Part shown: positions 18,389 to 27,379 of the stretch, piece after piece
How the letters are laid out: each line of letters starts with the position of its first letter
How positions within the stretch are numbered: the first letter of the stretch is position 1
Assembly (NCBI GenBank): GCA_009377755.1
Contig: WHTM01000042.1
Coordinates: 1 to 42,287 of the forward strand
Reading direction: 5' to 3'
DNA length: 42,287 nucleotides
Source: Hyphomicrobiales bacterium
Lineage (GTDB): Bacteria > Pseudomonadota > Alphaproteobacteria > Rhizobiales > Xanthobacteraceae
The notes under the pieces: generated by a model
The model's input: only the letters and a program-made list of their open reading frames with translations
Databases searched by the model: none
Told to the model about the DNA's origin: nothing
Translations under genes and position numbers: made by a program

Positions 18389-18624
18389 GGGGCCAAGCCG
18401 TGACCCCAGTACCGCACGCGGGAGCGTTGCTGTCGCCGATGCTCACCGCACTCCTCATTTTCGTCATTGGCCGCATCCGCCGCCGGCTCAGGAAGGGAAA
18501 GGACATGATGTCCGTGATCGTCGACAGCCTCACGGACATGCAGGAGATCGACGACTTTCCGCTCCTGAGGGACGAAGTGCTGCCGCGCATGGAGCGCGCG
18601 GGCTTGCGGCAACCGCACCGTTGA
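18385..18624 (+). pseudogene. Chimera: small membrane ORF joined to LLM C-terminus
   Basis: The frame overlaps the previous stop by ATGA. Residues from the ATG at 18439 look like a short membrane-anchored protein ([20 protein letters not shown]). From 18547 the sequence changes to [20 protein letters not shown], the normal C-terminus of luciferase-like monooxygenases, then RQPHR and stop. The two halves have no reason to be together, so a rearrangement joined them. The matching 5' part of such a monooxygenase is at 11572-12102 on the minus strand. Confidence 0.7.
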
Positions 18625-18638
18625 GCCAGGGGAGGGGC

Positions 18639-19349
18639 ATGCCGATACGGCGCGAGCATTTGGTCGAACTCCGCACCATGCTGGCGCAGCGGCCGCCGAC
18701 CGCCGGGCCCGCTGGGAACAGGTCTACACCGGCTGGTGTCCGGCGCTCCCCGGCACCAAGGCCGAGCCGCCCGGCATCCCCGGAGGATCCGTTCCCGGCG
18801 GCGCTTGAGGATAGCGTGCACGCCTATCGCTGGCTCACGCTCGATCACGGGACGCCGCCGCATCGGATCGGCCTCATTGGCGACTCCGCCGGCGGCAATC
18901 TCGTCATCGCGACGCTCGTGCAGCTTCGCGATATCGGCGAGCCGCTGCCGGCAGCAGCGGTGTGTGTGTGTCTCACCCGTGTTCGATCTGGCCCTCACCG
19001 GCGAGTCGATGACGACGCGCGCATCGCGCGACCCGATGATCCTGCCGGAATCGCTGCGGCTGTGCGCGGCCGCCTGCCTCGGCGGCGCCGATCCGAAAAC
19101 GCCGCTCGCCTCGCCGCTATACGCTGCTCTACATGGGCTGCCGCCGCTGCTGATCGAGATGGGCTCGGAGGAGATGCTGCGCGACGACAGCGTCCGGCTC
19201 GCCGCGAAGGCGAAGGCGGCCGGCGTCGACGTCACGCTCGAGGAATGGGCAGAGATGTCCATGTCTGGCATCTGTTCTCGGACCGGCTTGAGGACGGCCG
19301 CAAGGCGATCGCCAGAGTCGGCGAATTCCTGTGGCGGCATATTTCGTGA
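18639..19349 (+). pseudogene. Decayed alpha/beta hydrolase (HSL-type esterase)
   Basis: An ATG with GGAGGGG just upstream opens [20 protein letters not shown]. Family sequence then continues in three different frames: [20 protein letters not shown], then PFPAALEDS...[15 protein letters not shown] (nucleophile motif GDSAGG), then [11 protein letters not shown]...[14 protein letters not shown], then [16 protein letters not shown]. At least three frame changes and a deletion removing the HGGG oxyanion region make it non-functional. It follows the monooxygenase C-terminus by 14 bases, so the two were probably once an operon. Confidence 0.85.
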
Positions 19350-19365
19350 TGCGCTCCATCCACCA

Positions 19366-19543
19366 GTCATTCCGGGGCCGGCCGAAGGCCGGAGCCCGGA
19401 TTCCATAGCCACGGTCGTTTCGGGTCCCGCCGTACTGCGTCTACATGCGAGGAGAGCAATCCGGTTGAGTTGATTTGTTCGACGGAATTTCGCATTGAGC
19501 CCTGTGGTTTTGGATTCCGGGCTCCGCGCTGCCCCGGAATGAC
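19366..19543. repeat. Palindromic element, GTCATTCCGGGG termini
   Basis: It runs from GTCATTCCGGGGC to GCCCCGGAATGAC, with inner arms GAGCCCGGATTCCA and TGGATTCCGGGCTC. Same family as 15752-15923. It separates the decayed hydrolase from the sulfatase. Confidence 0.75.
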
Positions 19544-19561
19544 ATCCGGATAGACCAGCGA

Positions 19562-21154
19562 ATGACAAACGAAACCAGCCCCAACTTCATCCTCTTCATC
19601 ACCGATCAGCATCGCGCCGATTATCTCGGCTGCTACGGCCATCCCGTCGTCAACACCCCGCATATCGACTCGATAGCCTCACGTGGAACCGCCTTCGACA
19701 AATTCTACGTGGCGAGCCCGGTCTGCATGCCGAACCGCGCGAGCCTGATGACCGGGCGAATGCCGTCGGTGCACGGCGTGCGCTCGAACGGCATTCCGCT
19801 GTCGCGGGACGCGGTGACGTTTGTCGACCTCCTGCGCGACGCCGGCTATGCGACAGCGCTGGTCGGCAAGAGCCATCTGCAGAATTTCACCGGCCGCCCG
19901 CCGTATACCAAGCCGCCGGCGCCGCGGCCCGGCTATCGAGCTCCGTCGCCCGCGCATGCGCAGGCGTTCCGCACGACCCTCGTCGGACCTGAGTATCTCA
20001 ACGAGGTGCCACAATACTGGGAGGCGCCAGACGCCGCGGTCGCGACGCCGTTCTACGGCTACAGCCATGTCGAGCTGGTCACCGGTCACGGCGACGACGT
20101 CGGGGGCGACTACAAGCGCTGGCTGCGGAAGAAGGCGCCGGAGGCGCTCAAGCTGCTTGGGCCGCAGAACGCGCTGCCGCACGACTACGCCTGCCCGCAA
20201 GCCTATCGAACGGCGATCCCCGAAGAGCTCTACTCAACCGCCTATATCGGCGAACGCGCCGCCGCCTATCTCGCGCGGCAGAAGGCCGACACGCCGTTTT
20301 TCATCACGGTGTCGTTCCCCGACCCGCACCATCCGTTCAATCCACCCGGCAAGTACTGGGACATGTACCAGCCGTCGCAGTTTCCGATGCCGGAGGCATT
20401 CACGCGCAACGACTGGGTGCCGCCGCCGCACGTGCAGGCCTCGATCGACGCGCGCAGCGACGGCTCCGCCAATCTGCGCGGCATGCGCACGGTGGCATGC
20501 ACCGCGAAGGAGGCGCAGGAGGCCTGCGCGCTCACCGCCGGGATGATCACCTGTGTCGACGACGCCATCGGCGGCGTGCTCAACGCACTCAAGGCGAGCG
20601 GCCTTGCCGATAACACGGTGCTGATCTTCACCACCGACCACGGCGACCACCTCGGCGACCACCGCCTGCTGCTCAAGGGCGCTGAGCACTATCAGAGCAT
20701 CGTGCATGTGCCGTTCATCTGGTCCGACCCGCAGGGTACGACAACAGCGCGCCGCACCGATGCGCTCGGCTCGACCATGGACATCCCGGCGACCGTGCTC
20801 GACCGCGCAAAGCTCGCGCCGTATGCCGGCATGCAGGGGTTGAGCCTGCTGCCGGCGATCGACGGCAATGCCACCATGCAGGATGCGGTGCTGATCCAGT
20901 ACGAGCACCAGATGTCGGCGCCGGGTCAGGGGAGCGGCCGTGTGCACACGGTGCTCGACGGGCGCTGGCGGCTGAGCATCTTCGACGGCGTCGATTTCGG
21001 CGAGCTCTACGATCTGACGAACGATCCCGGCGAGTTCGACAATCTCTGGGGCGAGCCTGCCCATGCCGCAACGCGCGCGCGCCTGACCGAAGAGATCGCA
21101 CGGCTGGAGATTTCCTACGTCGACAAGGTGCCGCTGCCGACGCACCAGGCGTAG
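19562..21154 (+). CDS. Type I sulfatase family hydrolase
   Basis: The 530-aa protein belongs to the alkaline phosphatase superfamily. The sulfatase signature C-x-P-x-R is CMPNR with Cys55, which is normally converted to formylglycine. Metal ligands are visible at TDQHRAD near residue 15 and TTDHGDHLGDH near residue 360. It probably hydrolyses a small sulfate (or phosphonate) ester in the cytoplasm, since no signal peptide is seen. No formylglycine-generating enzyme is in the window. The next two genes are sulfur-related, which fits a sulfur-scavenging role. Confidence 0.9.
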   Translation: MTNETSPNFILFITDQHRADYLGCYGHPVVNTPHIDSIASRGTAFDKFYVASPVCMPNRASLMTGRMPSVHGVRSNGIPLSRDAVTFVDLLRDAGYATALVGKSHLQNFTGRPPYTKPPAPRPGYRAPSPAHAQAFRTTLVGPEYLNEVPQYWEAPDAAVATPFYGYSHVELVTGHGDDVGGDYKRWLRKKAPEALKLLGPQNALPHDYACPQAYRTAIPEELYSTAYIGERAAAYLARQKADTPFFITVSFPDPHHPFNPPGKYWDMYQPSQFPMPEAFTRNDWVPPPHVQASIDARSDGSANLRGMRTVACTAKEAQEACALTAGMITCVDDAIGGVLNALKASGLADNTVLIFTTDHGDHLGDHRLLLKGAEHYQSIVHVPFIWSDPQGTTTARRTDALGSTMDIPATVLDRAKLAPYAGMQGLSLLPAIDGNATMQDAVLIQYEHQMSAPGQGSGRVHTVLDGRWRLSIFDGVDFGELYDLTNDPGEFDNLWGEPAHAATRARLTEEIARLEISYVDKVPLPTHQA

Positions 21155-21248
21155 GACCGATGTACGATGCCGTGCAAGAATATGCTAGCATCACCATTCC
21201 AGTTGGGTAAAATTTTCAAAGATGAAGACCCGGCAGCGGAGGACATCC

Positions 21249-21791
21249 ATGGCCTATGATCTCGACCAGTTCATCGCCGATTGCCGTGCTACGCTGAAGC
21301 GCGATCCCGGCCCGGCCGGGCGCGAGACGGTGCGCCTCAGTCTAGAGCGCCTGCTCGCCAACAAGGAGTTCATCGACGCGTACTGCGGCGACGACCAGCC
21401 GCGCGGCCTGAAGCTCTTGTACGAGGACAAGGACCTCGGCTTCCAGGTGCTCGCCCACATCAACGACAAGGCGCGGGTGTCGCCGCCGCACGATCACGGC
21501 GCCTCCTGGGCGATCTATGGCCAGGCGACTAAGTACACCGACATGATCGAGTGGGAGCGCGAGGACGACGGCGTCGATCCTGCGCATGCCAAGCTCAAGC
21601 CCGCGAAGAAATATCGCCTTACGCCCGGGCACGCGGGCATCTACCAGGACGGCAAGATCCATTCGATCGACTATCCGGACTACGCGCGGTTCGTCCGTAT
21701 CACCGGGACCAATCTCGATGCTATCGAGCGCGTCCGGTTCGACCTTAACACCGGCGAAATCCATCAGATGACGCCGCAACAGGCGACTTGA
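21249..21791 (+). CDS. Cupin-fold protein, cysteine dioxygenase-like
   Basis: The 180-aa protein has the cupin metal motif SPPHDHGASWAIYGQ at about 76-90 and a second half with TPGHAGIYQDGKIHS that can complete the barrel. Such proteins bind a metal through His residues, and related ones oxidise thiols. GGAGG lies 6 bases before the ATG. The following gene is a multi-domain rhodanese, a pairing that supports thiol or sulfane sulfur chemistry. Substrate is inferred only by context. Confidence 0.8.
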   Translation: MAYDLDQFIADCRATLKRDPGPAGRETVRLSLERLLANKEFIDAYCGDDQPRGLKLLYEDKDLGFQVLAHINDKARVSPPHDHGASWAIYGQATKYTDMIEWEREDDGVDPAHAKLKPAKKYRLTPGHAGIYQDGKIHSIDYPDYARFVRITGTNLDAIERVRFDLNTGEIHQMTPQQAT

Positions 21792-21910
21792 GTTCGATAT
21801 AGTAAGCCCACAGCGTGTGAGACGACAGTTGGATATTTCGAATAGGGCCGCGGGCTCCACCTCTCCGCTTCGGGGAGAGGGAGCGCGCCTGCGCAAGTGG
21901 CGTGACCGTA

Positions 21911-23515
21911 ATGTCCAAGAACACAACAACGGAGCAGCAGCGGTTCGTCACGCCGCAAGCGGTCAAGGACATGCTGCGCGACGGGCGGGAGCTGGCGCTG
22001 CTCGATCTGCGCGAGGAATTGATCTTCTCGCAGGCGCATCTGTTGTTCGCCCGTTTGCTTCCGTTGAGCCGCCTGGAATTGCGCATGGCAAGGCTGGTGC
22101 CGCGCCGTTCCACCCGCATCGCGCTGTGCGACGCCGCCGACGGGCTCGCCGAGCGCGGCGCCGCGATCCTGCGGCGGCACGGCTACACCGACGTGTCGAT
22201 CCTCGATGGCGGCGTCGATGCCTGGGCGAAAGCTGGGTTCGAGTTATTCTCCGGCGTCAATGTCCCGAGCAAGGCGTTCGGGGAATTCGTCGAGCATGAA
22301 AGCCACACGCCGAGCATTTCGGCGGACGAGCTCAACGTGCTCATGCGCAACGGCGCCGACATGGTCGTGCTCGACAGCCGGCCGTTCGACGAGTTTAACC
22401 GCGTCTCGATCCCGACGGGGATCAACACGCCGGGTGCAGAACTCGTGCTGCGCGTGCGCGACCTCGCGCTCTCGCCGGAGACGCTGGTCGTGGTCAACTG
22501 CGCCGGCCGTACCCGCAGCATCATCGGCGCGCAGTCGCTGATCAATGCGGGCGTGCCGAACAAGGTCGTGGCGCTGCGCAACGGCACCATGGGCTGGAAT
22601 CTCGCGGGCCTCACCTGCGATCACGGACAGACGCGGCAGGCGCCGGCGCCATCGAACACCGGTGTCGCCTGGGCGAGGTCGGCAGCCGGTGGAGTCGCCC
22701 GCCGCCTCGGCATTGCACGCATCGACCAGGCGATGCTCGAGCGTTTCCGCGCCGAAGGGCAGGAGCGCTCGCTCTATCTCCTCGACGTGCGCGATCCGTC
22801 AGAATATGCCGCTGGGCACGTCGCCGGCGCGGTCTCGGCGCCGGGCGGCCAACTGGTGCAGGCCACCGACCAATATATCGGCACGCTGGGCGCGCGCGTC
22901 GTGCTGGTCGACGACAAGGAGGTGCGCGCCGCGATGACCGCCTCCTGGCTGCGCCAGATGGGATGGAACGACGTATTTGTCTTCACCGGCACCGGCAGCG
23001 AGACCGGATGGCCGGAGGCGCCGATGCTTGGCGAAGCACCGGCGCCCGAGCTGTTGCTTTCCGCTGCCGAGCTTAACGGCATGTGGGTGCGAAATGCCGC
23101 GACTATCGTCGATCTCTCGTTGAGCCGCTCTTATCTCGCCGCCCACATTCCGGGTGCGTGGTTCGCGATCCGATCGCGCCTTGAGCAGGCGCTTGTGAAA
23201 ATCCCACTCAACGGCATGCTGGTGCTGACCTCCGAGGATGGGCGGCTAGCCGGATTTGCGGCGGCCGAAACCGCCGCGCTGACGGTGCATCCCGTACGCG
23301 TGCTCGACGGCGGCAATGCGGCGTGGAAGGCCGCCGGCCATCCGCTCACTAGGGACGAGCCGCGCATGGCCGACGACGCCATCGATGCCTGGCTCAAGCC
23401 CTACGAACGCTCCGGCGACACCGAGAAGGCCATGGCCGAATATCTCTCATGGGAAGTCGACCTGCTGCCGCGCATCGCGCGCGACGGCACCACGAATTTT
23501 GCTCCGTTCAGGTAG
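21911..23515 (+). CDS. Four-domain rhodanese-like sulfurtransferase
   Basis: The protein of about 534 aa contains four rhodanese folds at roughly 10-115, 130-235, 270-365 and 380-480. Domain 2 has the full active loop VVNCAGRTRS (Cys about 197). Domain 1 has a Cys in ALCDAADG. Domains 3 (VLVDDKEVRA) and 4 (VLTSEDGRLA) lack the catalytic cysteine. Domain ends show the typical LDGGVDAWAKAG and LDGGNAAWKAAGHPL. It likely moves sulfane sulfur between acceptors together with the upstream cupin. A GTG at 21902 is an alternative start. Confidence 0.9.
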   Translation: MSKNTTTEQQRFVTPQAVKDMLRDGRELALLDLREELIFSQAHLLFARLLPLSRLELRMARLVPRRSTRIALCDAADGLAERGAAILRRHGYTDVSILDGGVDAWAKAGFELFSGVNVPSKAFGEFVEHESHTPSISADELNVLMRNGADMVVLDSRPFDEFNRVSIPTGINTPGAELVLRVRDLALSPETLVVVNCAGRTRSIIGAQSLINAGVPNKVVALRNGTMGWNLAGLTCDHGQTRQAPAPSNTGVAWARSAAGGVARRLGIARIDQAMLERFRAEGQERSLYLLDVRDPSEYAAGHVAGAVSAPGGQLVQATDQYIGTLGARVVLVDDKEVRAAMTASWLRQMGWNDVFVFTGTGSETGWPEAPMLGEAPAPELLLSAAELNGMWVRNAATIVDLSLSRSYLAAHIPGAWFAIRSRLEQALVKIPLNGMLVLTSEDGRLAGFAAAETAALTVHPVRVLDGGNAAWKAAGHPLTRDEPRMADDAIDAWLKPYERSGDTEKAMAEYLSWEVDLLPRIARDGTTNFAPFR

Positions 23516-23547
23516 GCGGGCATTTGCATCTGAAAACAAATTCAGAG

Positions 23548-23672
23548 GTCGTCCCGGCGCAAGCGGGACCCATAACCCCTGCATCCGTTGTGTGAAGCGG
23601 AGTCGATTCCGCGGCACCGGCATGTCACGTTGCGAGCTTGGTGGCTATGGGTCCCCGCTTTCGCGGGACGAC
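23548..23672. repeat. Palindromic element, GTCGTCCCGGC termini
   Basis: GTCGTCCCGGCGCAAGCGGG at the left pairs with CCCGCTTTCGCGGGACGAC at the right, with CCCATA/TATGGG completing the arms. It fills the gap between the rhodanese and aldolase genes. Confidence 0.75.
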
Positions 23673-23688
23673 GCCTAAAAGGACAATC

Positions 23689-24393
23689 ATGACCTTCGCA
23701 TCGTCCGCCGAGCTTCGCGCCGAGGTGCTGACCGCCTGCCGGGTGCTCACGCATTTCCGTATCGTTGAAGGCTTCGGCCACGTCAGCGCCCGCATCCCCG
23801 GCACCGACCGTATCTTGTTCACGCCGCGCCGCGCGCTTGGGCTGGTGACGGACGCCGACCTGCTCGAGCTCGATCTCGATGGCCGCAAGAATGCCGGCGC
23901 AGGAGCACCGGCCCTCGAAGTCGCGATGCATCTCGCGGTGTTCCGCCGCCGCCCGGATGTCATGGCGATCGCACGCGGGCATCCACGCCATGTCGCGGCC
24001 TACGCCTGTGCCGCCGAGCCGCTCAAGGTGGCGCACGGCTTCGGCGCCAATCTCGGCACCGTGGTGCCGGTGTACAAGCGGCCGTTCCTGGTGGTGAGCC
24101 GCGAGATGGGCGAGGCCGTTGCCGATCTGCTCGGCGGCGGCGAGGCCGTGATCCTGCAAGGCAACGGCATGCTGGCGGTGGGACAGTCGGTGGCCCATGC
24201 CTGCGTGCAGGCCCTGTTTCTGGAGGAGACGGCGGAATTGCAACTGATGTCGCTCGGCGCCGGTTTCACGCCGCGCTTCTACACGCCGGAGGACGCCGCG
24301 CGCCGCCACGGCGACGACCGCGTGCACGAGCCCATCCGCGCGTGGGAGTACTATGTGGGCGCAACGGAGGGGAGATTCACGCGCAATCGCTGA
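23689..24393 (+). CDS. Class II aldolase/adducin family protein
   Basis: The 234-aa protein has the family's start (ACRVLTHFRIVEGFGHVSAR), a catalytic-type Glu in ALEVAMHLAVF and the zinc histidines in ARGHPRH (98 and 101). The third zinc His, normally in a GHG near 160, reads GNGMLAVGQSVAHA, so metal binding may differ. Family members are aldolases or epimerases acting on sugar phosphates or hydroxy acids. AAGGA lies before the chosen ATG; an earlier ATG at 23638 is within the palindromic repeat. Confidence 0.87.
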   Translation: MTFASSAELRAEVLTACRVLTHFRIVEGFGHVSARIPGTDRILFTPRRALGLVTDADLLELDLDGRKNAGAGAPALEVAMHLAVFRRRPDVMAIARGHPRHVAAYACAAEPLKVAHGFGANLGTVVPVYKRPFLVVSREMGEAVADLLGGGEAVILQGNGMLAVGQSVAHACVQALFLEETAELQLMSLGAGFTPRFYTPEDAARRHGDDRVHEPIRAWEYYVGATEGRFTRNR

Positions 24394-24506
24394 CCTGGCG
24401 CAGCGTCGCGCACTTGCGTCCGACGGTCCGATGACCTTAAACGAATGGCAGCGCAACCGGCGCGCAAGACGAGCCGGTCGCAACAATCGCATGGGAGGCC
24501 AACGTC

Positions 24507-25565
24507 ATGTCCGCGGACCGCAGCAAGCAGCCGATCGTCCATTTTGTGGGGAGCATTCCGCTCCCCGATGCCGAGACGGTGTTCCGCACCCTGTCGAGCG
24601 CGACCGGCAAGCATCTTGCCCGTATTCCCGACGGTGAGACCGGCGTCCGCAAGACATGGATCCGTTTCTTGCAGGATGTGCTGGCGGAAAATCCGGCGGT
24701 CGAGCTTGCCGCCGATGTTCCGCCGCTCAAGTTCATCCAGTGGGACGGCAAAGTCCTGCGCGAGATTCCGCGCCTGCGCGTCAAGCCAGGCGCCAAGGTC
24801 GGCCCCGCCGGCTTCAAGACCGGGTACGCCGACATGGCGATCGAGTCGTGGGGCTTGTTCGAACGTATGCAAAAGGCCGGCGCCATCCCGGCGCACGTCA
24901 GGTTTCAGATCAGCATTCCGACGCCGATCGCGCCGACCTACAACAATATGGTGGCGTCCGACCGTCCCGCGATACTGCCGCCGCTGACGCAGCACTTCAT
25001 CGGCGAGGTCGAAAGGATCGCCAAGGCGCTGCCGAATGACCAGATCGCGATCCAATGGGACGTGTGCCAGGAGGTGTTGGCCTGGGAGGACTATTACGAG
25101 CCAGGGCCGGTCGACTTCCGCACCGAGACGCTGGAGGTTCTCGCCAAGGTCGGCGACGCGGTGCCGGCGGCGATCGATCTCGGCTACCATCTCTGCTACG
25201 GCAGCCCGGCCGACGAGCACATGGTGCAGCCCAAGGATGCCGGCATTATGGTCGAGATGACCAATGCGATTGCCGCACGGGTCAAGCGGCCGATCCAGTT
25301 CTTCCATCTGCCGGTGCCGAAGCCCCGCACCGACGACGCTTATTTCGCGCCGCTGGCAAAGCTTAAGCTCGGCCCCGGTACAGAGATCTATCTCGGCCTG
25401 ATCCACCACAACGACGCCGCAGGCGACGCCACGCGGCTCGCGGCGGCGCGGCGCCACACGCGCGTCGACGGCGTCGCGACCGAATGCGGCATGGCGCGCG
25501 GCGATCCGGCGCGGCTGCCGTCGCTGCTGGCGGCGCATGTGCACGCCGTGGAGGCGACGGCGTAA
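24507..25565 (+). CDS. MetE/UROD-like barrel protein, function unknown
   Basis: The 352-aa protein starts with VHFVGSIPLPDAETVFRTLS and LARIPDGETG, then has IQWDVCQE, DLGYHLCYG and the late VATECGMARGDP. These match the pattern of TIM-barrel proteins related to cobalamin-independent methionine synthase and uroporphyrinogen decarboxylase, which move methyl or carboxyl groups. It lacks the full metal-site set of MetE, so the reaction is open. It sits between the aldolase and an MBL hydrolase on the same strand, with 113 and 26 base gaps, which suggests one pathway. Confidence 0.75.
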   Translation: MSADRSKQPIVHFVGSIPLPDAETVFRTLSSATGKHLARIPDGETGVRKTWIRFLQDVLAENPAVELAADVPPLKFIQWDGKVLREIPRLRVKPGAKVGPAGFKTGYADMAIESWGLFERMQKAGAIPAHVRFQISIPTPIAPTYNNMVASDRPAILPPLTQHFIGEVERIAKALPNDQIAIQWDVCQEVLAWEDYYEPGPVDFRTETLEVLAKVGDAVPAAIDLGYHLCYGSPADEHMVQPKDAGIMVEMTNAIAARVKRPIQFFHLPVPKPRTDDAYFAPLAKLKLGPGTEIYLGLIHHNDAAGDATRLAAARRHTRVDGVATECGMARGDPARLPSLLAAHVHAVEATA

Positions 25566-25591
25566 GGACCAACACCTCAGCGAGGATCGTC

Positions 25592-26479
25592 ATGACTGAA
25601 GCAGCGCGTGCGCCGCGAAGCCACAGCTATGCCGTCGGCGACATCACCGTGACCGTGATCGACGACGGTTTCCGCAAGGTGCCGGTGACCGACAACTATT
25701 GCCTCAATGCCTCGGCCGCCGACATGAACGCGGCGCTTGCGGCGGCGGGGCTCGAACCCGGCTATCTGCACAATCCGTTCCAGCCGATCGTCGTCACCAC
25801 CGGCGGCAAGCGGGTGCTGATCGATACCGGCAACGGCGAGTCGGCCTTCGCCGAGAGCAGAGGTGAGCGCGGCAACCTGCCGGGCAGCCTCGCCACCGCC
25901 GGCATGAGCCGCGATGATATCGACGCCGTCGTGATTTCGCACTGCCACGGCGACCACGTGAACGGCCTGATCGCCGGCGACGGCAAGCCGGCGTTTCCGC
26001 ACGCCGAGGTCAAAGTGCCGGCGGTCGAATGGCGCTTCTGGATGGACGATGGCGAGATGAGCCGTGCGACGCCGGGCCGCATGACCGACCTGTTCAAGAA
26101 CAACCGGCGTGTGTTCGACGCGCTCGGCCGCAAGGTCACGCCTTACGAGTGGGAGAGCGAGGTGGTGCCCGGGGTCACCGCTGTCGGTACGCCCGGGCAT
26201 TCGATCGGGCACACGTCGTTCGTGGTCGCCTCGGGGTCGCATAGCGTGTTCGTTTTGAGCGACGTATGCATCAACAATCCGCCGCTGTTTGTCGCGCATC
26301 CGTGGTGGCACACGATCAACGACCAGGACCCGGTGCAGGGGGAAGCAACGCGACGCCGCGTCCTCGGCATGCTCGCCAAGGACAAGATGCTGGTGCAGGC
26401 GTTCCACTTCCCGTATCCCGGCACAGGCCACATCGTCCCGGACGGCGACGGCTACAGGTTTGTGCCGATGAAAGCGTGA
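25592..26479 (+). CDS. MBL-fold metallo-hydrolase
   Basis: The 295-aa protein has the metallo-beta-lactamase metal motif HCHGDH at 117-122, with GTPGHSIGH, DVCINNP and the late AFHFPYPGTGHI completing the metal site. The family includes lactonases and thioester hydrolases. No signal peptide is present, so it probably acts in the cytoplasm. GAGG lies 6 bases before the ATG, directly after the MetE-like gene. A hydrolase next to an aldolase fits a small catabolic unit, but the substrate is unknown. Confidence 0.88.
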   Translation: MTEAARAPRSHSYAVGDITVTVIDDGFRKVPVTDNYCLNASAADMNAALAAAGLEPGYLHNPFQPIVVTTGGKRVLIDTGNGESAFAESRGERGNLPGSLATAGMSRDDIDAVVISHCHGDHVNGLIAGDGKPAFPHAEVKVPAVEWRFWMDDGEMSRATPGRMTDLFKNNRRVFDALGRKVTPYEWESEVVPGVTAVGTPGHSIGHTSFVVASGSHSVFVLSDVCINNPPLFVAHPWWHTINDQDPVQGEATRRRVLGMLAKDKMLVQAFHFPYPGTGHIVPDGDGYRFVPMKA

Positions 26480-26590
26480 GGCGTGCCCCGCACGCGGTGC
26501 AGGCGTAGGGCGCGATAGCGAAGCGGTTTGCGCCGACACTTGCGCATGGATCGGCGGATTACGCTTCACTCATCCGCTCTACCACCGCGA

Positions 26591-27205
26591 TCACACCTTG
26601 ATCTTCTCCTGCTCCAGCACCTTGGCGACCGCCGGCCGCGCCTTCATGCGGTCCTTGAAGGCGGTGTAGTTCTTCAATTCGCCCATCGGCAGCTCGCGGC
26701 GCACGCCCCATGTGTAGAAGACGAGGCCATAGGGATCGAGCACGGAGTATTTGTCGCTCAGCCATTCGCGGCCCGACAGCATGCCGTCGATCTGCGTGAG
26801 ATAGCCGTGGAACGTCTTCAGCCCGGTTTCCTTGATCGAGGCATGGGCGTTGGCATCCGGCGTGTAGCGCTCCGGGCGGCCGACATGGGCGTGCGCGGGA
26901 TGCACGCTGGCGGCGAAGAACCCGATCAGCGACAGTGCCTTGGCTTCGGCGAGCGCATCGTTCGGCCACAGGCCGAAGCGCTTGCCGAGATACGGAAGGA
27001 TCGCGGTGTTCTCGGCAAGGTACTCGCCGCTGTCGAGGCGCAACAAGGGCACGCGCCCCTGCGGGTTCATCTTCAGGTAGGTCTCGGTGCGCTGTTCGCC
27101 GCCGCCGAGATTGACCGAATGCTGCTCATACGGCTCGCCGTTCTCTTCGAGCACGATATGCGACGCCATCGAGCACGCGCCGGGGGCGAAGTAGAGCTTG
27201 AGCAT
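26591..27205 (-). CDS. Glutathione S-transferase, beta-like
   Basis: The 204-aa protein opens MLKLYFAPGACSMASHIVLE, where the CSM cysteine region matches bacterial beta-class GSTs. NPQGRVPLL and GEYLAENTAILPYL form the glutathione site, and YSVLDPYGLVFYTW is the C-terminal helix cap. It is a cytoplasmic detoxifying or reductive transferase. GGAGG lies before the ATG. It is convergent with the MBL gene. Confidence 0.92.
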   Translation of the reverse strand: MLKLYFAPGACSMASHIVLEENGEPYEQHSVNLGGGEQRTETYLKMNPQGRVPLLRLDSGEYLAENTAILPYLGKRFGLWPNDALAEAKALSLIGFFAASVHPAHAHVGRPERYTPDANAHASIKETGLKTFHGYLTQIDGMLSGREWLSDKYSVLDPYGLVFYTWGVRRELPMGELKNYTAFKDRMKARPAVAKVLEQEKIKV

Positions 27206-27379
27206 GTGAGTCCTCCCTAGGGAAATGCGATTGGTGAGTTGACGGCTAGCTTACCGGGTTGCTTCGGTGGGAGGGAGACCATTCCGGCATGCCTGATAGA
27301 GCCAGTAGGGTGGGCCAGGGCGCTGAAGGCGCCGGGCAGCATGCTTTTGCCCACCGGTTGGTTACGGCGCCGCCTCGCC

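Noticed and set aside
18439-18546. Independent small membrane protein
   Set aside because: The N-terminal part is plausible, but the frame runs straight into a monooxygenase C-terminus, so it is listed as a chimera instead.
24351-25544. 397-codon minus-strand frame opposite the MetE-like gene
   Set aside because: Antisense shadow; the plus strand has a ribosome site and recognisable motifs.
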